This document shows positions 34,958-44,070 of a stretch of 64,000 bases of DNA, piece after piece (the first letter of the stretch is position 1; each line of letters starts with the position of its first letter). The notes below the pieces were generated by a model, which was not told where the DNA came from, did no database searches, and saw nothing but the letters and a program-made list of their open reading frames with translations. The DNA comes from Mucilaginibacter sp. (GTDB lineage Bacteria; Bacteroidota; Bacteroidia; Sphingobacteriales; Sphingobacteriaceae): assembly GCA_031292485.1 (NCBI GenBank), contig JARLHA010000014.1, positions 1 to 64,000 of the forward strand, written 5' to 3'. Position numbers and translations under genes: made by a program.

Positions 34958-35839
34958 TCAGGCCTCGTTGCCCAATTTTTTGATCTTCAAAATATTTTGC
35001 ACCAGCAATATCAAAACCGTCCAAACGCCAATAATGATACCTGTGGCAATAACCATTAGCCATACCGGCGCTTTGGCTCGTGTTGCAAATAGCGTACGGG
35101 CATTAAAATCATTTGCTTTGGATACAAATTTGGAACCCCAGTGTACCTTTTTTTCAATAAACAGGTTCCCGTAGGTATCGTTGTCCAAAACTTTAGCTAC
35201 CAGGGTAATATTACCTTTTAAGTCGCCGGGGATGCTGTCCCGTTTAAAATCACCGGATGCCTTGCCGGTAGAATCCGTAGCGAAGGTGGCTGTTTCGTTG
35301 ATGTTCAAATCGCTGCCCAGGCGCCTGATCGCAAGTACCACGTCAACGCCTTTAACGGGTGTCCAGGTGGTATCTTTCAGTTCCATTACCGTAGCTACAA
35401 CGGAGCGGCTGGAGGTGGTGTCGATCAGTATTTTCGCTTTGCTAACGGTTAGGCTGGTGGATGTACTATCGTATTTGGCGTTACCTGCAAAAGCGGCAAT
35501 AAAAGTATGTTTAACGGTCGAACTCCATTCTTTTTTTAAGGATTGGGGGATAATGGCCGTTGCCTCGCCCTGTTCGTTGGTAACTACCTTGCCGATGAGC
35601 GTGCCCTCCGAATCCTTGTTTAAAGATAATTTAAGTGGGATACCGCCCACATTTTGAAATTTGCCGTTTACTTTGGTTTTTACTTTTACCACAACATAAG
35701 GGATCTTGTTATTGGCATTAAAGTAGCTCACTGCTACGCTCACGCTGCCTTTATCTGCCGTTTGGGCAAATGCATTATAACCTGGCAAAAGAAAGAGCAG
35801 GGATAATGATCCGAAAAGTATTTTATTTAGCAGTTTCAT
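34958..35839 (-). CDS. Membrane-anchored Ig-like-domain protein of the redox cluster
   Basis: 293-aa protein with a signal peptide (cleaved near AFAQ), about 200 residues of beta-rich Ig-like or carboxypeptidase-regulatory-like repeats (GIPLKLSLNKDSEGTLIGKVVTNEQGEATA and a second related unit near 160-210), and a C-terminal membrane helix (PVWLMVIATGIIIGVWTVLIL) with a short basic tail. It overlaps the nrfD-like gene by 17 bases, so the two are translationally coupled. Function unknown; probably a periplasmic scaffold for the complex. Confidence 0.75.
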   Translation of the reverse strand: MKLLNKILFGSLSLLFLLPGYNAFAQTADKGSVSVAVSYFNANNKIPYVVVKVKTKVNGKFQNVGGIPLKLSLNKDSEGTLIGKVVTNEQGEATAIIPQSLKKEWSSTVKHTFIAAFAGNAKYDSTSTSLTVSKAKILIDTTSSRSVVATVMELKDTTWTPVKGVDVVLAIRRLGSDLNINETATFATDSTGKASGDFKRDSIPGDLKGNITLVAKVLDNDTYGNLFIEKKVHWGSKFVSKANDFNARTLFATRAKAPVWLMVIATGIIIGVWTVLILLVQNILKIKKLGNEA

Positions 35840-37139
35840 GATGTTCGTTTATAGTTTCTTGAATAGGAATAATAGGGAACACGCGGCAAAGCGCTACGAT
35901 GATTAAAATGGCACCCGCTAATGAACCCATTGTAATGGCCCATTCTTCCCAGCTTGGGAAATAATGATGGTAACTTGCGGGTACATCATGCATTGGCATA
36001 AAGGGGTGCAGCAGGGTAGGGGTAACAATTAAATAACGTTTAAACCAGGCGCCTACTACCACCATAATCCCCACGATAAACATGGGCAGTGGTTTACGGC
36101 CCTTTTTAAATAATAAAATGATGATGGGCAGGATAATGCCGGTAAATATGGCGAACCAGAAAACGGGTGCAAATGATCCTGAAAACATATCATTTAAATA
36201 CCCCGCTTCAGATTCTTTCATTTTAAAGAAGGGGGTTAAAAACTCATTCACGTTAAAATAAAGGTAAAGCAGGCACAAAAGTACCAGTACGCGGCCCATC
36301 TTGTCAAAATGGTCAAGTGTAATATACTTCTCAAGGCCATACCATTTCCTGAAAATATACATGGCAACCACTACGGCGCCAGCGCCCACCAGGAAAGCAC
36401 CGGCGATGAAATAAGCGCCAAAGTTGGTGCTATCCCACCCTGGGCGGTAAGTGGTGGCAAACAGCCACGAGGTTACGGTGTGGATGGTAAAAGCAACGGG
36501 TATAATAGCGATGCAGAGCGCATTAATGGCTTTTTTACTTAACAGGTATTGTTTATGGCTGCCTTTCCAGAAAGAACCCAGATAGCTATAAAACTTATGA
36601 AGGCGTGGTCCTGATTTTTCCTTAAACCGCAGCAGGATCTGCAGGTCGGGCAGTAATGGATAGTATAAAAGAAGGATACTGATAAAGAAATATGTGGTGA
36701 TCACAATAACATCCCAAATAATGGGCGACTGGATCCGTCCGTATAAAAACAGGTTATAAAACCGCTCAGGACTACCCATATCCACAATGATGATAATGGA
36801 AGCGAAAATAATGGCCGCGACCGCTATCATCTCGGCGATCCGCGTAAGCGGCGATCCCCATTTTACACCCGCCAGCCTGAATACGGCGGTTATTAACGAG
36901 CCAACCAGGCTAATGGCTACAAAAAATACAAAGTTTGATATGTAAATCCCCCACGATACATAATCGCGCATATGGGTTACAATTAAACCATACCTTAACT
37001 GCCGGTAATAGGCATATATGCCTACCAGGCAGAATGCCGATAATATATACACCAATATCTTACCGCTATTTTTAAATTTTCTTGGCAGCAGGTCCTGGAT
37101 AATTTGTTCTTCTCCGGCTATTGATTTTGAATTTTCCAC
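35823..37139 (-). CDS. NrfD/PsrC-type quinone-site membrane subunit
   Basis: 438-aa polytopic protein with about ten membrane helices, in the NrfD/PsrC/DsrP/ActC superfamily. These proteins bind menaquinol and pass electrons to a partner iron-sulfur protein. Supporting blocks: an early RDYVSWGIYISNFVFFVAIS, MGSPERFYNLFLYGR, HTVTSWLFATTYRPGW and a C-terminal RVFPIIP. It directly follows the 4Fe-4S gene (16 bases). No catalytic molybdopterin subunit is nearby, so the final acceptor is unknown. Confidence 0.88.
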   Translation of the reverse strand: MENSKSIAGEEQIIQDLLPRKFKNSGKILVYILSAFCLVGIYAYYRQLRYGLIVTHMRDYVSWGIYISNFVFFVAISLVGSLITAVFRLAGVKWGSPLTRIAEMIAVAAIIFASIIIIVDMGSPERFYNLFLYGRIQSPIIWDVIVITTYFFISILLLYYPLLPDLQILLRFKEKSGPRLHKFYSYLGSFWKGSHKQYLLSKKAINALCIAIIPVAFTIHTVTSWLFATTYRPGWDSTNFGAYFIAGAFLVGAGAVVVAMYIFRKWYGLEKYITLDHFDKMGRVLVLLCLLYLYFNVNEFLTPFFKMKESEAGYLNDMFSGSFAPVFWFAIFTGIILPIIILLFKKGRKPLPMFIVGIMVVVGAWFKRYLIVTPTLLHPFMPMHDVPASYHHYFPSWEEWAITMGSLAGAILIIVALCRVFPIIPIQETINEHHETAK

Positions 37140-37155
37140 CTTTAATTATTTAAGG

Positions 37156-38082
37156 TTATTTATTTTGTAACTTATCATTTTCGAGCCCCGATTCAAACGG
37201 GAAGTTCCGGCTTACAGGGGGCAGGTAATAAACGCTTGGTTTAGTACCTAAATCTTCCATTAGCCGGTAGCCTCCTTTATCGCGCATCAGGTCGCTGAAC
37301 CTGAAGGTCTCCGCGCCATTGGTTACCGAATCTTCGTTCAGGTCGCCATAAAAGAAAGTTCCGTTAGGGCAGGCCGAAACACAATGCGGCAGCATACCCA
37401 TCCTGGTCATATCGGCACAAAAATCACATTTGCCAACAGTACCTTTTTTCTGCGGGATACTTGTTTCTGCTGAATAAGGCTGACTGGCCACGTCGGCAGG
37501 TATTTCGGGTGCGCCCCAGTTAAACACCCTGGTAGAGTAGGGGCATGCAGCCATACAAAAGCGGCAGCCAATACAGCGGTCGCTGTCTATCAGCACAATC
37601 CCGTCTTGTCTTTTAAATGTAGCGTCAACAGGGCAAACCTTAACACAGGGCGGTTCATCGCAATGCATACAGGTGGTGGGTTCCCAATAGGGCGCGGTAT
37701 GTTCGGCTGATTGCATCGGATCTACTTTAATCCAGTTCTCGCCGGGGTTTAAGTCATGCGCATGGTTACAGGCCGACTGGCATTTCTTCAGGTTTTTACA
37801 CCGTGAAAGGTCAATTACCATCACAAATTTCTTGCCTGGTATGCCAACCCTTGCTTCTGCATTGGTAATTGTTGGCATGTGCGGCACCGGTTTTAAAAAT
37901 GCCTCGTCAACCTCAATCTCTTCGCCGTCAACCGACAATAGTTTTACTTTTTTGCCCGATGGTTTTACATCGTCGCCAACTGCGGCTTCAAAAGGGCTGC
38001 CTGGCGTGCACCCGGTTGCTATCGCAGCAACAGCGAGGCCGGCAATCAGGAAATCCCTTCGTGAGCTATCTTTTAATTCCAT
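37156..38082 (-). CDS. Tat-exported 4Fe-4S dicluster protein (NrfC/DsrO-like)
   Basis: 308-aa iron-sulfur protein with a twin-arginine signal (SRRDFLIAG, R8 R9) followed by a possible lipobox Cys (ATGC, C25). Four cysteine groups are visible: CX5CX3C (SRCKNLKKCQSAC), CX2CX4CX3C (CMHCDEPPCVKVCP), CX2CX2CX3C (CIGCRFCMAACP) and CX2CX11CX3C (CDFC...CVSACP). The first group departs from the usual CX2CX2CX3C, so one cluster may be altered. It would carry electrons from the NrfD quinone site into the periplasm. It sits between the small Tat gene and the nrfD-like gene. Confidence 0.9.
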   Translation of the reverse strand: MELKDSSRRDFLIAGLAVAAIATGCTPGSPFEAAVGDDVKPSGKKVKLLSVDGEEIEVDEAFLKPVPHMPTITNAEARVGIPGKKFVMVIDLSRCKNLKKCQSACNHAHDLNPGENWIKVDPMQSAEHTAPYWEPTTCMHCDEPPCVKVCPVDATFKRQDGIVLIDSDRCIGCRFCMAACPYSTRVFNWGAPEIPADVASQPYSAETSIPQKKGTVGKCDFCADMTRMGMLPHCVSACPNGTFFYGDLNEDSVTNGAETFRFSDLMRDKGGYRLMEDLGTKPSVYYLPPVSRNFPFESGLENDKLQNK

Positions 38083-38109
38083 CTCTTATTTAATAAAAGG
38101 TTTTATTAT

Positions 38110-38376
38110 TTATTTTTTTATCCAGTGCTGCATCTCCGTATTGGTGATCTTTTTCATCTTGCCATTAATTTTCGATACATCCACCTCAACAAGGCGTCCG
38201 TCCTGGGTCAGCATTTTAACGGTTTGTTTTTTGTTTTCTATCGGTTTCTTTTTACGCCAGAAGGAGATACCTGTGATACTTCCAACAGCGGCAAAAGCGG
38301 ATAAGATGCCCATTCCCCAAACAAATTTTCTGCGCGATGGCGCATTTGCTGGTGTATTATTTTCCTTAATATCCAT
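38110..38376 (-). CDS. Small Tat-signal protein of the redox cluster
   Basis: 88-aa protein with a twin-arginine motif (SRRKFVWGMG, residues 14-23), one hydrophobic segment (LSAFAAVGSITGISFW), and a charged C-terminal half (KMLTQDGRLVEVDVSKI). It contains no Cys. It is the first gene of the unit with the iron-sulfur and NrfD-like genes (27 bases before the former) and may be an assembly factor or small anchor. Not a recognised family. Confidence 0.75.
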   Translation of the reverse strand: MDIKENNTPANAPSRRKFVWGMGILSAFAAVGSITGISFWRKKKPIENKKQTVKMLTQDGRLVEVDVSKINGKMKKITNTEMQHWIKK

Positions 38377-38466
38377 AAATCCTGGTGCTTATATTATATG
38401 TGCAAGGTATAACTACTAACCGGAGGGCTGCATGATCAGAAACAAGGGAAAAAGTGACATTGATCA

Positions 38467-38497
38467 TATATATTCAGAACGGTAGTGATATACTGCA
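38467..38497. promoter_or_regulatory. Bipartite element, copy 2 (upstream of small Tat/FeS/NrfD genes)
   Basis: TATATATTCA (38467-38476) and GTAGTGATATACTGCA (38482-38497). The same pair occurs at 41934-41960 with an identical first part, 14 of 16 matches in the second and a spacer shorter by 4 bases. It lies 91-121 bases upstream of the small Tat gene. Likely a transcription-factor binding region. Confidence 0.5.
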
Positions 38498-38504
38498 CGG
38501 GTTT

Positions 38505-38540
38505 AAATTAAAAGAGGCCCGCTGTTGAGCAAGGCCTCCT
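38505..38540 (-). terminator. Terminator after the cytochrome c gene
   Basis: GAGGCC (38514-38519) pairs with GGCCTC (38533-38538), followed on the minus strand by TTTTAATTT. It divides the redox cluster into two transcripts. Confidence 0.7.
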
Positions 38541-38552
38541 TAATTAAAACAA

Positions 38553-38960
38553 CTATTTTTTTAGTGCGCGAACATAATTTACGAGGTTCCAGATATCTTC
38601 AGCATCCGGAATCTTCTTTTTAAAGCTTGGCATGTCATCACGGCCTTCAGAGATCTTGTAATACAGTGATCCGTCAGACTGGGCCTGAAATTTTGTTTCG
38701 GTCATATCCTGTGGCGTGGTTTTTAACTGCGCTGCTTTGCTGCCATCGCCCAAACCTTTTTTACCATGGCAGGAAACACAATGTAAATTCCATAAGGATT
38801 TGCCTGAAGCCAGCGATTCGGCATTTGATTTTACAGGGTTGGCCATTTTTGCATTTTTTTCGGGTACCGGCCATGGTTTTGGTTGCTGGATAATTGTAAA
38901 TGCGAAGCTCATCATGCAAACGGCAAATAACGAGCCAATAAAAGTTAATTTCTTTTTCAT
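38553..38960 (-). CDS. Periplasmic c-type cytochrome
   Basis: 135-aa monohaem cytochrome c with an N-terminal signal/anchor and a CX2CH site at C61-H65 (CVSCH). A likely axial Met lies in RDDMPSFKK, and the C-terminal helix reads IWNLVNYVRALKK, typical of class I cytochromes. It would accept electrons from the NrfC/NrfD-like pair. It sits 70 bases after the barrel gene and ends at a terminator. Confidence 0.9.
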   Translation of the reverse strand: MKKKLTFIGSLFAVCMMSFAFTIIQQPKPWPVPEKNAKMANPVKSNAESLASGKSLWNLHCVSCHGKKGLGDGSKAAQLKTTPQDMTETKFQAQSDGSLYYKISEGRDDMPSFKKKIPDAEDIWNLVNYVRALKK

Positions 38961-39030
38961 GCGTTTTCTAATTTATTGATCTGGTTGATATTATATATAT
39001 GGAAGCAATGAACTTCCTTATTGTTTTAAA

Positions 39031-39990
39031 TTAAAAGTTCCAAAGCCTTGATATGTTGAACCCGATCAGGAACTCTCCTTTTTTGTAATCATTTTGGTTG
39101 AAAAAAGTGTTATTTTGAGGGCTTAACGATCCGTAGTTGCCTATGAATATTTGGAAATCGTGGCCGCTTGTCCGCATATCAATCCCGAAACTTATGTTTG
39201 GCCGCGGGTTTTGGGCTGGATTCTGCGTAACCGGCTGGTCGTAATTGGCTATCAGCGACATACCATCTGAAACTTTAAGCTTGCCGCCCAATTCAACCGC
39301 AAAGTTGTCATGGTTCCAGATCGGCATTACTTTGCCGCTGGCATCCTGGTAACCCTGCAGGTTATTGAAGTGCGAGTAGCTCGGGCTTATCTGCAACGAG
39401 AAATTTTCGCTGAATTTCCGGGCAATAATAATTTCGTTGTAGAAACTAAAACGGTCTGACGTGTTTACAAACAAGGTAGTATTATCCGCTTTGCGGGTAT
39501 CCATTATGGAGTTAACATAATAGGTTACGCTCACCGGCATCGAACCATCCTTTGTTTGCCTGATGATGGCGAATTTTATGTTCCCGTCAACCTGCATATT
39601 CTCGTTGCTGGCACCCAGGCCTATTTGCAGGTTGTTAACCGGCACATAGCTTAAATTAAGTTTCATATTAGCGCCCGCAAACAAACCGAATGCGTCCGAA
39701 AAACCGTGTTGTACGGTTCCGAACCTGTGCTGGATATCAAATTCAAACGTGCCTTTAATAGGCACCATTACGCTTTGGTCGTCAATTAAATAATTTCCTT
39801 CAAAAGTGTTTTTGACAAATGATTTCTTTTTAACGACCGGGGCTTCCGCCGAAGTATCGGCGGGTTTTGCTGCTTTTTTTGCAGTCGTATCCTGGGCCAT
39901 TACACTCCCAAATCCGCTGCAGAGTACAATAAGCAGGCACCCCCTGGCAAAACCCGGAATAAATGATGAATAACTATTGTGTTTTTTCAT
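39031..39990 (-). CDS. DUF5777-family predicted beta-barrel protein
   Basis: 319-aa protein with a signal peptide (after GSVMAQ), a Lys/Ala/Pro-rich low-complexity linker, then alternating beta strands and a C-terminal aromatic terminus (SRLWNF) typical of outer-membrane barrels. Blocks such as GTFEFDIQHRFGTVQHGFSD and FQIFIGNYGSLSPQNNTFF identify DUF5777, a family often linked with cytochromes in Bacteroidota. It may be the outer-membrane member of this redox cluster. Exact function unknown. Confidence 0.82.
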   Translation of the reverse strand: MKKHNSYSSFIPGFARGCLLIVLCSGFGSVMAQDTTAKKAAKPADTSAEAPVVKKKSFVKNTFEGNYLIDDQSVMVPIKGTFEFDIQHRFGTVQHGFSDAFGLFAGANMKLNLSYVPVNNLQIGLGASNENMQVDGNIKFAIIRQTKDGSMPVSVTYYVNSIMDTRKADNTTLFVNTSDRFSFYNEIIIARKFSENFSLQISPSYSHFNNLQGYQDASGKVMPIWNHDNFAVELGGKLKVSDGMSLIANYDQPVTQNPAQNPRPNISFGIDMRTSGHDFQIFIGNYGSLSPQNNTFFNQNDYKKGEFLIGFNISRLWNF

Positions 39991-40001
39991 GAGTTGTTTT
40001 T

Positions 40002-40400
40002 TTAATTGTTTTTAGCTCCTTGTGTAATCCAGGCAAGCATTAATGCGTTGATATTGGAAGGATTATTTGTGCCGCCGGCCGGCATGGCTACTGCCTTCTT
40101 CCCGGTAAGCCACAAATACACCGAACTGCTTTTAGGGGTACCAGTATTAACATAGCCGCCGGTTACCAGTGCGTTATATGAGGTTGCAGCCGATAAGTTT
40201 GGCGCCTGGCTGCCGCTATGGCAGCCGCTCAGCGCGCAGCTTTTTGTTAAGATCGGCTGAATATCCTTTGCAAAGCTTACAGTAGTTGTTATTATCTGCG
40301 TGTTGTCTATCAGTACAGTATCTGTCTTGGTACAACTGGCTATCGTAACTATAATGCTAGCGATAAGGATCAATACCATTCCCGTTTTTTTCTTGGACAT
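40002..40400 (-). CDS. Lipoprotein with CX4CH haem-binding motif
   Basis: 132-aa lipoprotein (lipobox IASC, C23) with a cytochrome-like domain: SFAKDIQPILTKSC...GCH, where C55, C60 and H61 form CX4CH rather than the usual CX2CH. The C-terminal KKAVAMPAGG may provide the axial Met. It is likely a haem-bearing surface or periplasmic electron carrier. It lies 11 bases upstream of the DUF5777 gene and 38 bases downstream of the ethylbenzene-dehydrogenase-like gene. Confidence 0.82.
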   Translation of the reverse strand: MSKKKTGMVLILIASIIVTIASCTKTDTVLIDNTQIITTTVSFAKDIQPILTKSCALSGCHSGSQAPNLSAATSYNALVTGGYVNTGTPKSSSVYLWLTGKKAVAMPAGGTNNPSNINALMLAWITQGAKNN

Positions 40401-40438
40401 GATCTTTGTTTTTTAATTATTGAAATAACAGCGGTGCA

Positions 40439-41776
40439 CTATTTCTTAAATGTCAGTAGCAGATATGGCTGTATGCCGTGCTGGTTGTTTGATTTATTCC
40501 AGATCGCGAATCCAAATGGCTGATCCTGCAAGCTCGAAAAGTCAACATCCTGTTTTAATACATCACCTGTTTTTAATTTACGTTTGTATTCAACGATCCA
40601 TCCTGAGCCTGTATAAATTGCAGATGCAGTAATGTCAGCCCTGCCACCGATCAATGGGGACGCAATGTAACTAGGGAAACATTTCGGACCGTCGCCGCCA
40701 AACACAGGATCTCCTGTTCTTTGGTAATCAGTACCGCTGTTAGGGTCAATTTTGCCGCCTGCATAAGTTAACACACCGGTTGAACTAACGCCTGTAATTT
40801 TAACGGCTTTACCGCCTGCCAGGGTGTCGCTGGCCAAAACGTAATAGTAATTGGAAGCGTCTGGATAAATCCACATAGGTACACTTACTTTGCTTCCGGT
40901 ACCATTTAATTTAAGTGTTTGCTTGTTATTTAAAGCACCCTGTGGTAAGGCAGTGGTGTAAGTAGGACCGTAAGGCCAGGTAGTTGATGTGCCGTTTACA
41001 ACAAGATCATCTACGTGACGGCCATTTGCAGAACCACCGGTTAAATTGGTAATCGCTGGTCCGCCTGCCCAATCCTGGTAATCATCATCCATCTGGTTAA
41101 AGATAACGTCGCGGCTTAAGTGGCACCACCACATATCAATTTTTTCGCTGGCGCCATTTGTATAGTGGTTGCCGTTGTTTGCATTTGAAACTTCAACCGG
41201 AGGCGAAACTGCAAAATTGGTATATGGCTGAAATACGTGGCAACTGGCATAGCAGGTTTGGCTAATGAATTTTGGTGTCGAGTTGTCGATGTTAAACAGC
41301 ATCGCGAATTTGTCTTCACCAAAACCGTCCCTGGTTACATTGCCATTGCTGTCAAAAGTTTTACTGGTTGGCTCCTGTGCCCAAAGTTGAGCTACGGGAT
41401 CAAAATACCAGGTGGCTACATAAACGCTTTGTGTTGGATCAGACCATTGCGCTAAAAAGTAAATGTATTGATCATCATACATTGATTGTAGCGTAGCAGG
41501 ATAGGTTTGACCATTGTAACCTGTAAAAAGGCCATTGCCCGGATCAGGTACCGTAGGTGTAATGTCTAATGCCGGTGCATTTTTCCATAAGCTTTCAACT
41601 GTACCGTCTATTGTTGGCGCGGTTGTAGTTTTTACGGATACGAGGGTGGTTGTGCTGACGGTCGCGCCAGCGCCTGGGATAATTATCTGGTCTCTTTTTG
41701 TACAACTTACAACATACCCTAAAGAGAGCATTACAGTAGTGATGATCCAGAATTGTTTACTTTTTATTAGTTTCAT
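40439..41776 (-). CDS. Ethylbenzene-dehydrogenase-like haem-binding lipoprotein
   Basis: 445-aa lipoprotein (lipobox YVVSC, C25) resembling the haem-binding gamma-subunit family of ethylbenzene dehydrogenase. Visible: APTIDGTVESLWKNAPAL at the start of the domain, ATLQSMYDDQYIYFLAQW, GFGEDKFAMLF, and a CX3CH site at C175-H180. These folds bind haem b or c and serve as an electron entry/exit point. No alpha/beta (molybdenum, FeS) subunits of the dehydrogenase are present, so it is probably an electron-transfer component. First gene of the cluster. Confidence 0.85.
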   Translation of the reverse strand: MKLIKSKQFWIITTVMLSLGYVVSCTKRDQIIIPGAGATVSTTTLVSVKTTTAPTIDGTVESLWKNAPALDITPTVPDPGNGLFTGYNGQTYPATLQSMYDDQYIYFLAQWSDPTQSVYVATWYFDPVAQLWAQEPTSKTFDSNGNVTRDGFGEDKFAMLFNIDNSTPKFISQTCYASCHVFQPYTNFAVSPPVEVSNANNGNHYTNGASEKIDMWWCHLSRDVIFNQMDDDYQDWAGGPAITNLTGGSANGRHVDDLVVNGTSTTWPYGPTYTTALPQGALNNKQTLKLNGTGSKVSVPMWIYPDASNYYYVLASDTLAGGKAVKITGVSSTGVLTYAGGKIDPNSGTDYQRTGDPVFGGDGPKCFPSYIASPLIGGRADITASAIYTGSGWIVEYKRKLKTGDVLKQDVDFSSLQDQPFGFAIWNKSNNQHGIQPYLLLTFKK

Positions 41777-41822
41777 AATCAGTGATTGTTTTTGTGAGAA
41801 ATTTTGACCTGTAAAAACATTT

Positions 41823-41878
41823 CAAAACTATGAAAGCTGACGTGACGGAAATATGACAGACGTCACTTTAAAAAGTGA
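41823..41878 (-). promoter_or_regulatory. Promoter and palindromes upstream of the redox cluster
   Basis: The minus strand reads TAGTTTTG (41823-41830), matching the -7 consensus. Just upstream are GTGACG...CGTCAC (arms 41842-41847 and 41861-41866) and TCACTTT-AA-AAAGTGA (41863-41878). These are placed like operator sites next to the -33 region. Which regulator binds is not known. Confidence 0.45.
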
Positions 41879-41933
41879 TTGGAGAGAGGTATTTGCCGGA
41901 TTTCGTAAGTTTAAATTTGCAAACGTGCTCAAC

Positions 41934-41960
41934 TATATATTCAAGTTGTGATATATTGCA
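41934..41960. promoter_or_regulatory. Bipartite element, copy 1 (upstream of the redox cluster)
   Basis: TATATATTCA (41934-41943) and GTTGTGATATATTGCA (41945-41960), paired with the similar copy at 38467-38497. It lies in the 402-base gap between the typA promoter and the first redox gene, about 158-184 bases upstream of the latter. The rest of that gap holds no gene that I can see. Confidence 0.5.
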
Positions 41961-42146
41961 AAAACGGTTGTAGCGTCGGTTTTGTCAACCATTGTTAAAA
42001 TGAAAAACCTGATATTGAACACATTTTTGATGTATTTGAGAAATAAATCCGGTATTTCATCTTTAAATTAAAGTCTCTTTTTGTTAACCCAACATCATTA
42101 TTTCACTAATAACTTGCTAACTCTTTAAATTTTCGCTAAATAAGCG

Positions 42147-42154
42147 TACCTTTG
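42147..42154 (+). promoter_or_regulatory. Predicted typA -7 box
   Basis: TACCTTTG, an exact TAnnTTTG match, 24 bases upstream of the typA ATG. Confidence 0.5.
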
Positions 42155-42178
42155 CGCCAAATTTAGAGGCGCATTTAA

Positions 42179-43990
42179 ATGCAAAAAATAAGAAATATAG
42201 CGATCATCGCACACGTTGACCACGGTAAAACTACCCTCGTTGATAAGATATTACACAGTTGTTCAATATTCAGGGATAATGAACAAACAGGTGAACTGAT
42301 ACTGGATAATAACGACCTGGAACGCGAACGGGGTATTACCATCGTTTCCAAAAACGTTTCGGTAAGATATAAAGATGTTAAAATCAACATCATTGACACC
42401 CCTGGTCACGCCGACTTTGGCGGCGAGGTGGAACGTGTATTGAAAATGGCCGACGGTGTATTGCTGTTGTGCGATGCCTTTGAAGGCGCAATGCCCCAAA
42501 CACGCTTTGTAACGCAAAAGGCTTTGGCTTTAGGTCTAAAACCAATCGTGGTAGTAAATAAGGTAGATAAAGAAAACTGCCGCCCCGAAGAAGTTTACGA
42601 ACAGATTTTTGAACTTTTCTTTAACCTTGAAGCAACTGAAGAGCAGCTGGATTTCCCGGTAATCTATGGTTCGTCAAAACAAGGCTGGATGAGCACCGAC
42701 TGGAAACAGCCTACTGACAATATCTTCCCGTTGATGGATGCCATCCTGGCAAATATTCCTCCGGCTCCCGAGGCTGAAGGTACCTTGCAGATGCAAATTA
42801 CTTCACTTGATTATTCTTCATTCGTTGGCCGTATCGCTATCGGCCGTGTGGCCCGCGGCGTTATCCGCGAAAACATGCCGGTGTCACTGGTAAAACGCGA
42901 CGGGACTATCCAGAAATCAAGAATAAAAGAACTATATACATTTGAAGGCCTTGGTAAGGTAAAAGCGACTGAAGTTAAGTCAGGCGACATTTGCGCTGTG
43001 GTAGGTATTGATGGTTTTGATATCGGCGATACCATCGCCGATTTTGACAAACCAGAACAACTGGAAGTTATCCATATTGACGAGCCTACCATGAACATGC
43101 TGTTCACCATCAATACTTCACCGTTTTTTGGTAAAGAAGGTAAGTTTGTGACTTCACGCCACCTGCGCGATCGTTTATATAAGGAAATGGAAAAAAACCT
43201 GGCATTGAAGGTTGTTGAAACCGAATCGCCTGATTCGTACCTTGTATATGGCCGTGGCATCCTCCACTTATCAGTATTGATAGAGACCATGCGCCGCGAA
43301 GGTTATGAGTTACAGGTTGGCCAGCCACAGGTAATCATCAAAGAAATTGACGGTGTAAAATGTGAGCCGGTTGAAACCCTGATCGTTGATGTACCGGGAG
43401 AAGTAGCCGGTAAGGTGATTGAACTGGTTACCCAGCGTAAAGGCGACCTTTTAGTAATGGAGCCAAAAGGCGACTTACAGCATCTGGAGTTTGAAATCCC
43501 TGCCCGCGGTATCATCGGCTTACGTAACAACGTATTAACTGCAACCGGTGGCGAGGCTATTATGGCCCACCGCTTTAAATCATACGAACCATGGAAGGGT
43601 GCCATCCCCGGCCGTTCAAACGGTGTACTGGTTTCTATGGATACAGGTAAAACAACCGCTTTTGCTATTGACAAATTGCAGGACCGCGGCCGTTTCCATG
43701 TTGATCCCGGAGTTGATATTTACGAAGGCCAGGTTTTAGGCGAACACATCCGCGATAACGATTTGGTGATCAATTTAACCAAAGGCAAGCAGTTAACCAA
43801 CATGCGCGCTTCGGGAAGTGATACCAACGTGCGTATTGCACCGGCTATCAAATTCTCATTGGAAGAATCAATGGAATACATCCAGGCTGACGAATACATC
43901 GAAGTAACCCCGCAAAGCATCCGCATGCGTAAAATATTCCTGAACGAAAACGAACGTAAGGTTAACGCCAAGAAGTTTGTGAATCAGTAA
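42179..43990 (+). CDS. typA: Translational GTPase TypA/BipA
   Basis: 603-aa ribosome-associated GTPase involved in stress adaptation and ribosome assembly. G1 motif AHVDHGKTT (11-19), G2 RERGITI, G3 [14 protein letters not shown] and G4 NKVDK are all present. The TypA-specific C-terminal region follows (e.g. [21 protein letters not shown]). Length matches the family. Followed by a strong terminator. Confidence 0.97.
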   Translation: MQKIRNIAIIAHVDHGKTTLVDKILHSCSIFRDNEQTGELILDNNDLERERGITIVSKNVSVRYKDVKINIIDTPGHADFGGEVERVLKMADGVLLLCDAFEGAMPQTRFVTQKALALGLKPIVVVNKVDKENCRPEEVYEQIFELFFNLEATEEQLDFPVIYGSSKQGWMSTDWKQPTDNIFPLMDAILANIPPAPEAEGTLQMQITSLDYSSFVGRIAIGRVARGVIRENMPVSLVKRDGTIQKSRIKELYTFEGLGKVKATEVKSGDICAVVGIDGFDIGDTIADFDKPEQLEVIHIDEPTMNMLFTINTSPFFGKEGKFVTSRHLRDRLYKEMEKNLALKVVETESPDSYLVYGRGILHLSVLIETMRREGYELQVGQPQVIIKEIDGVKCEPVETLIVDVPGEVAGKVIELVTQRKGDLLVMEPKGDLQHLEFEIPARGIIGLRNNVLTATGGEAIMAHRFKSYEPWKGAIPGRSNGVLVSMDTGKTTAFAIDKLQDRGRFHVDPGVDIYEGQVLGEHIRDNDLVINLTKGKQLTNMRASGSDTNVRIAPAIKFSLEESMEYIQADEYIEVTPQSIRMRKIFLNENERKVNAKKFVNQ

Positions 43991-44070
43991 GTTAGTTGAC
44001 TGGGTTGATTAGGTGAGTGGTTGATTAAGTTTGCTGCTTAATTTGTCAAGTCAATCAAAACATAAAGTAA

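Noticed and set aside
34898..38431. 14-base match GCAGCCCTCCGGTT near both ends of the redox cluster
   Set aside because: Matches of this length are expected by chance in a window this size, and the positions have no common relation to genes.
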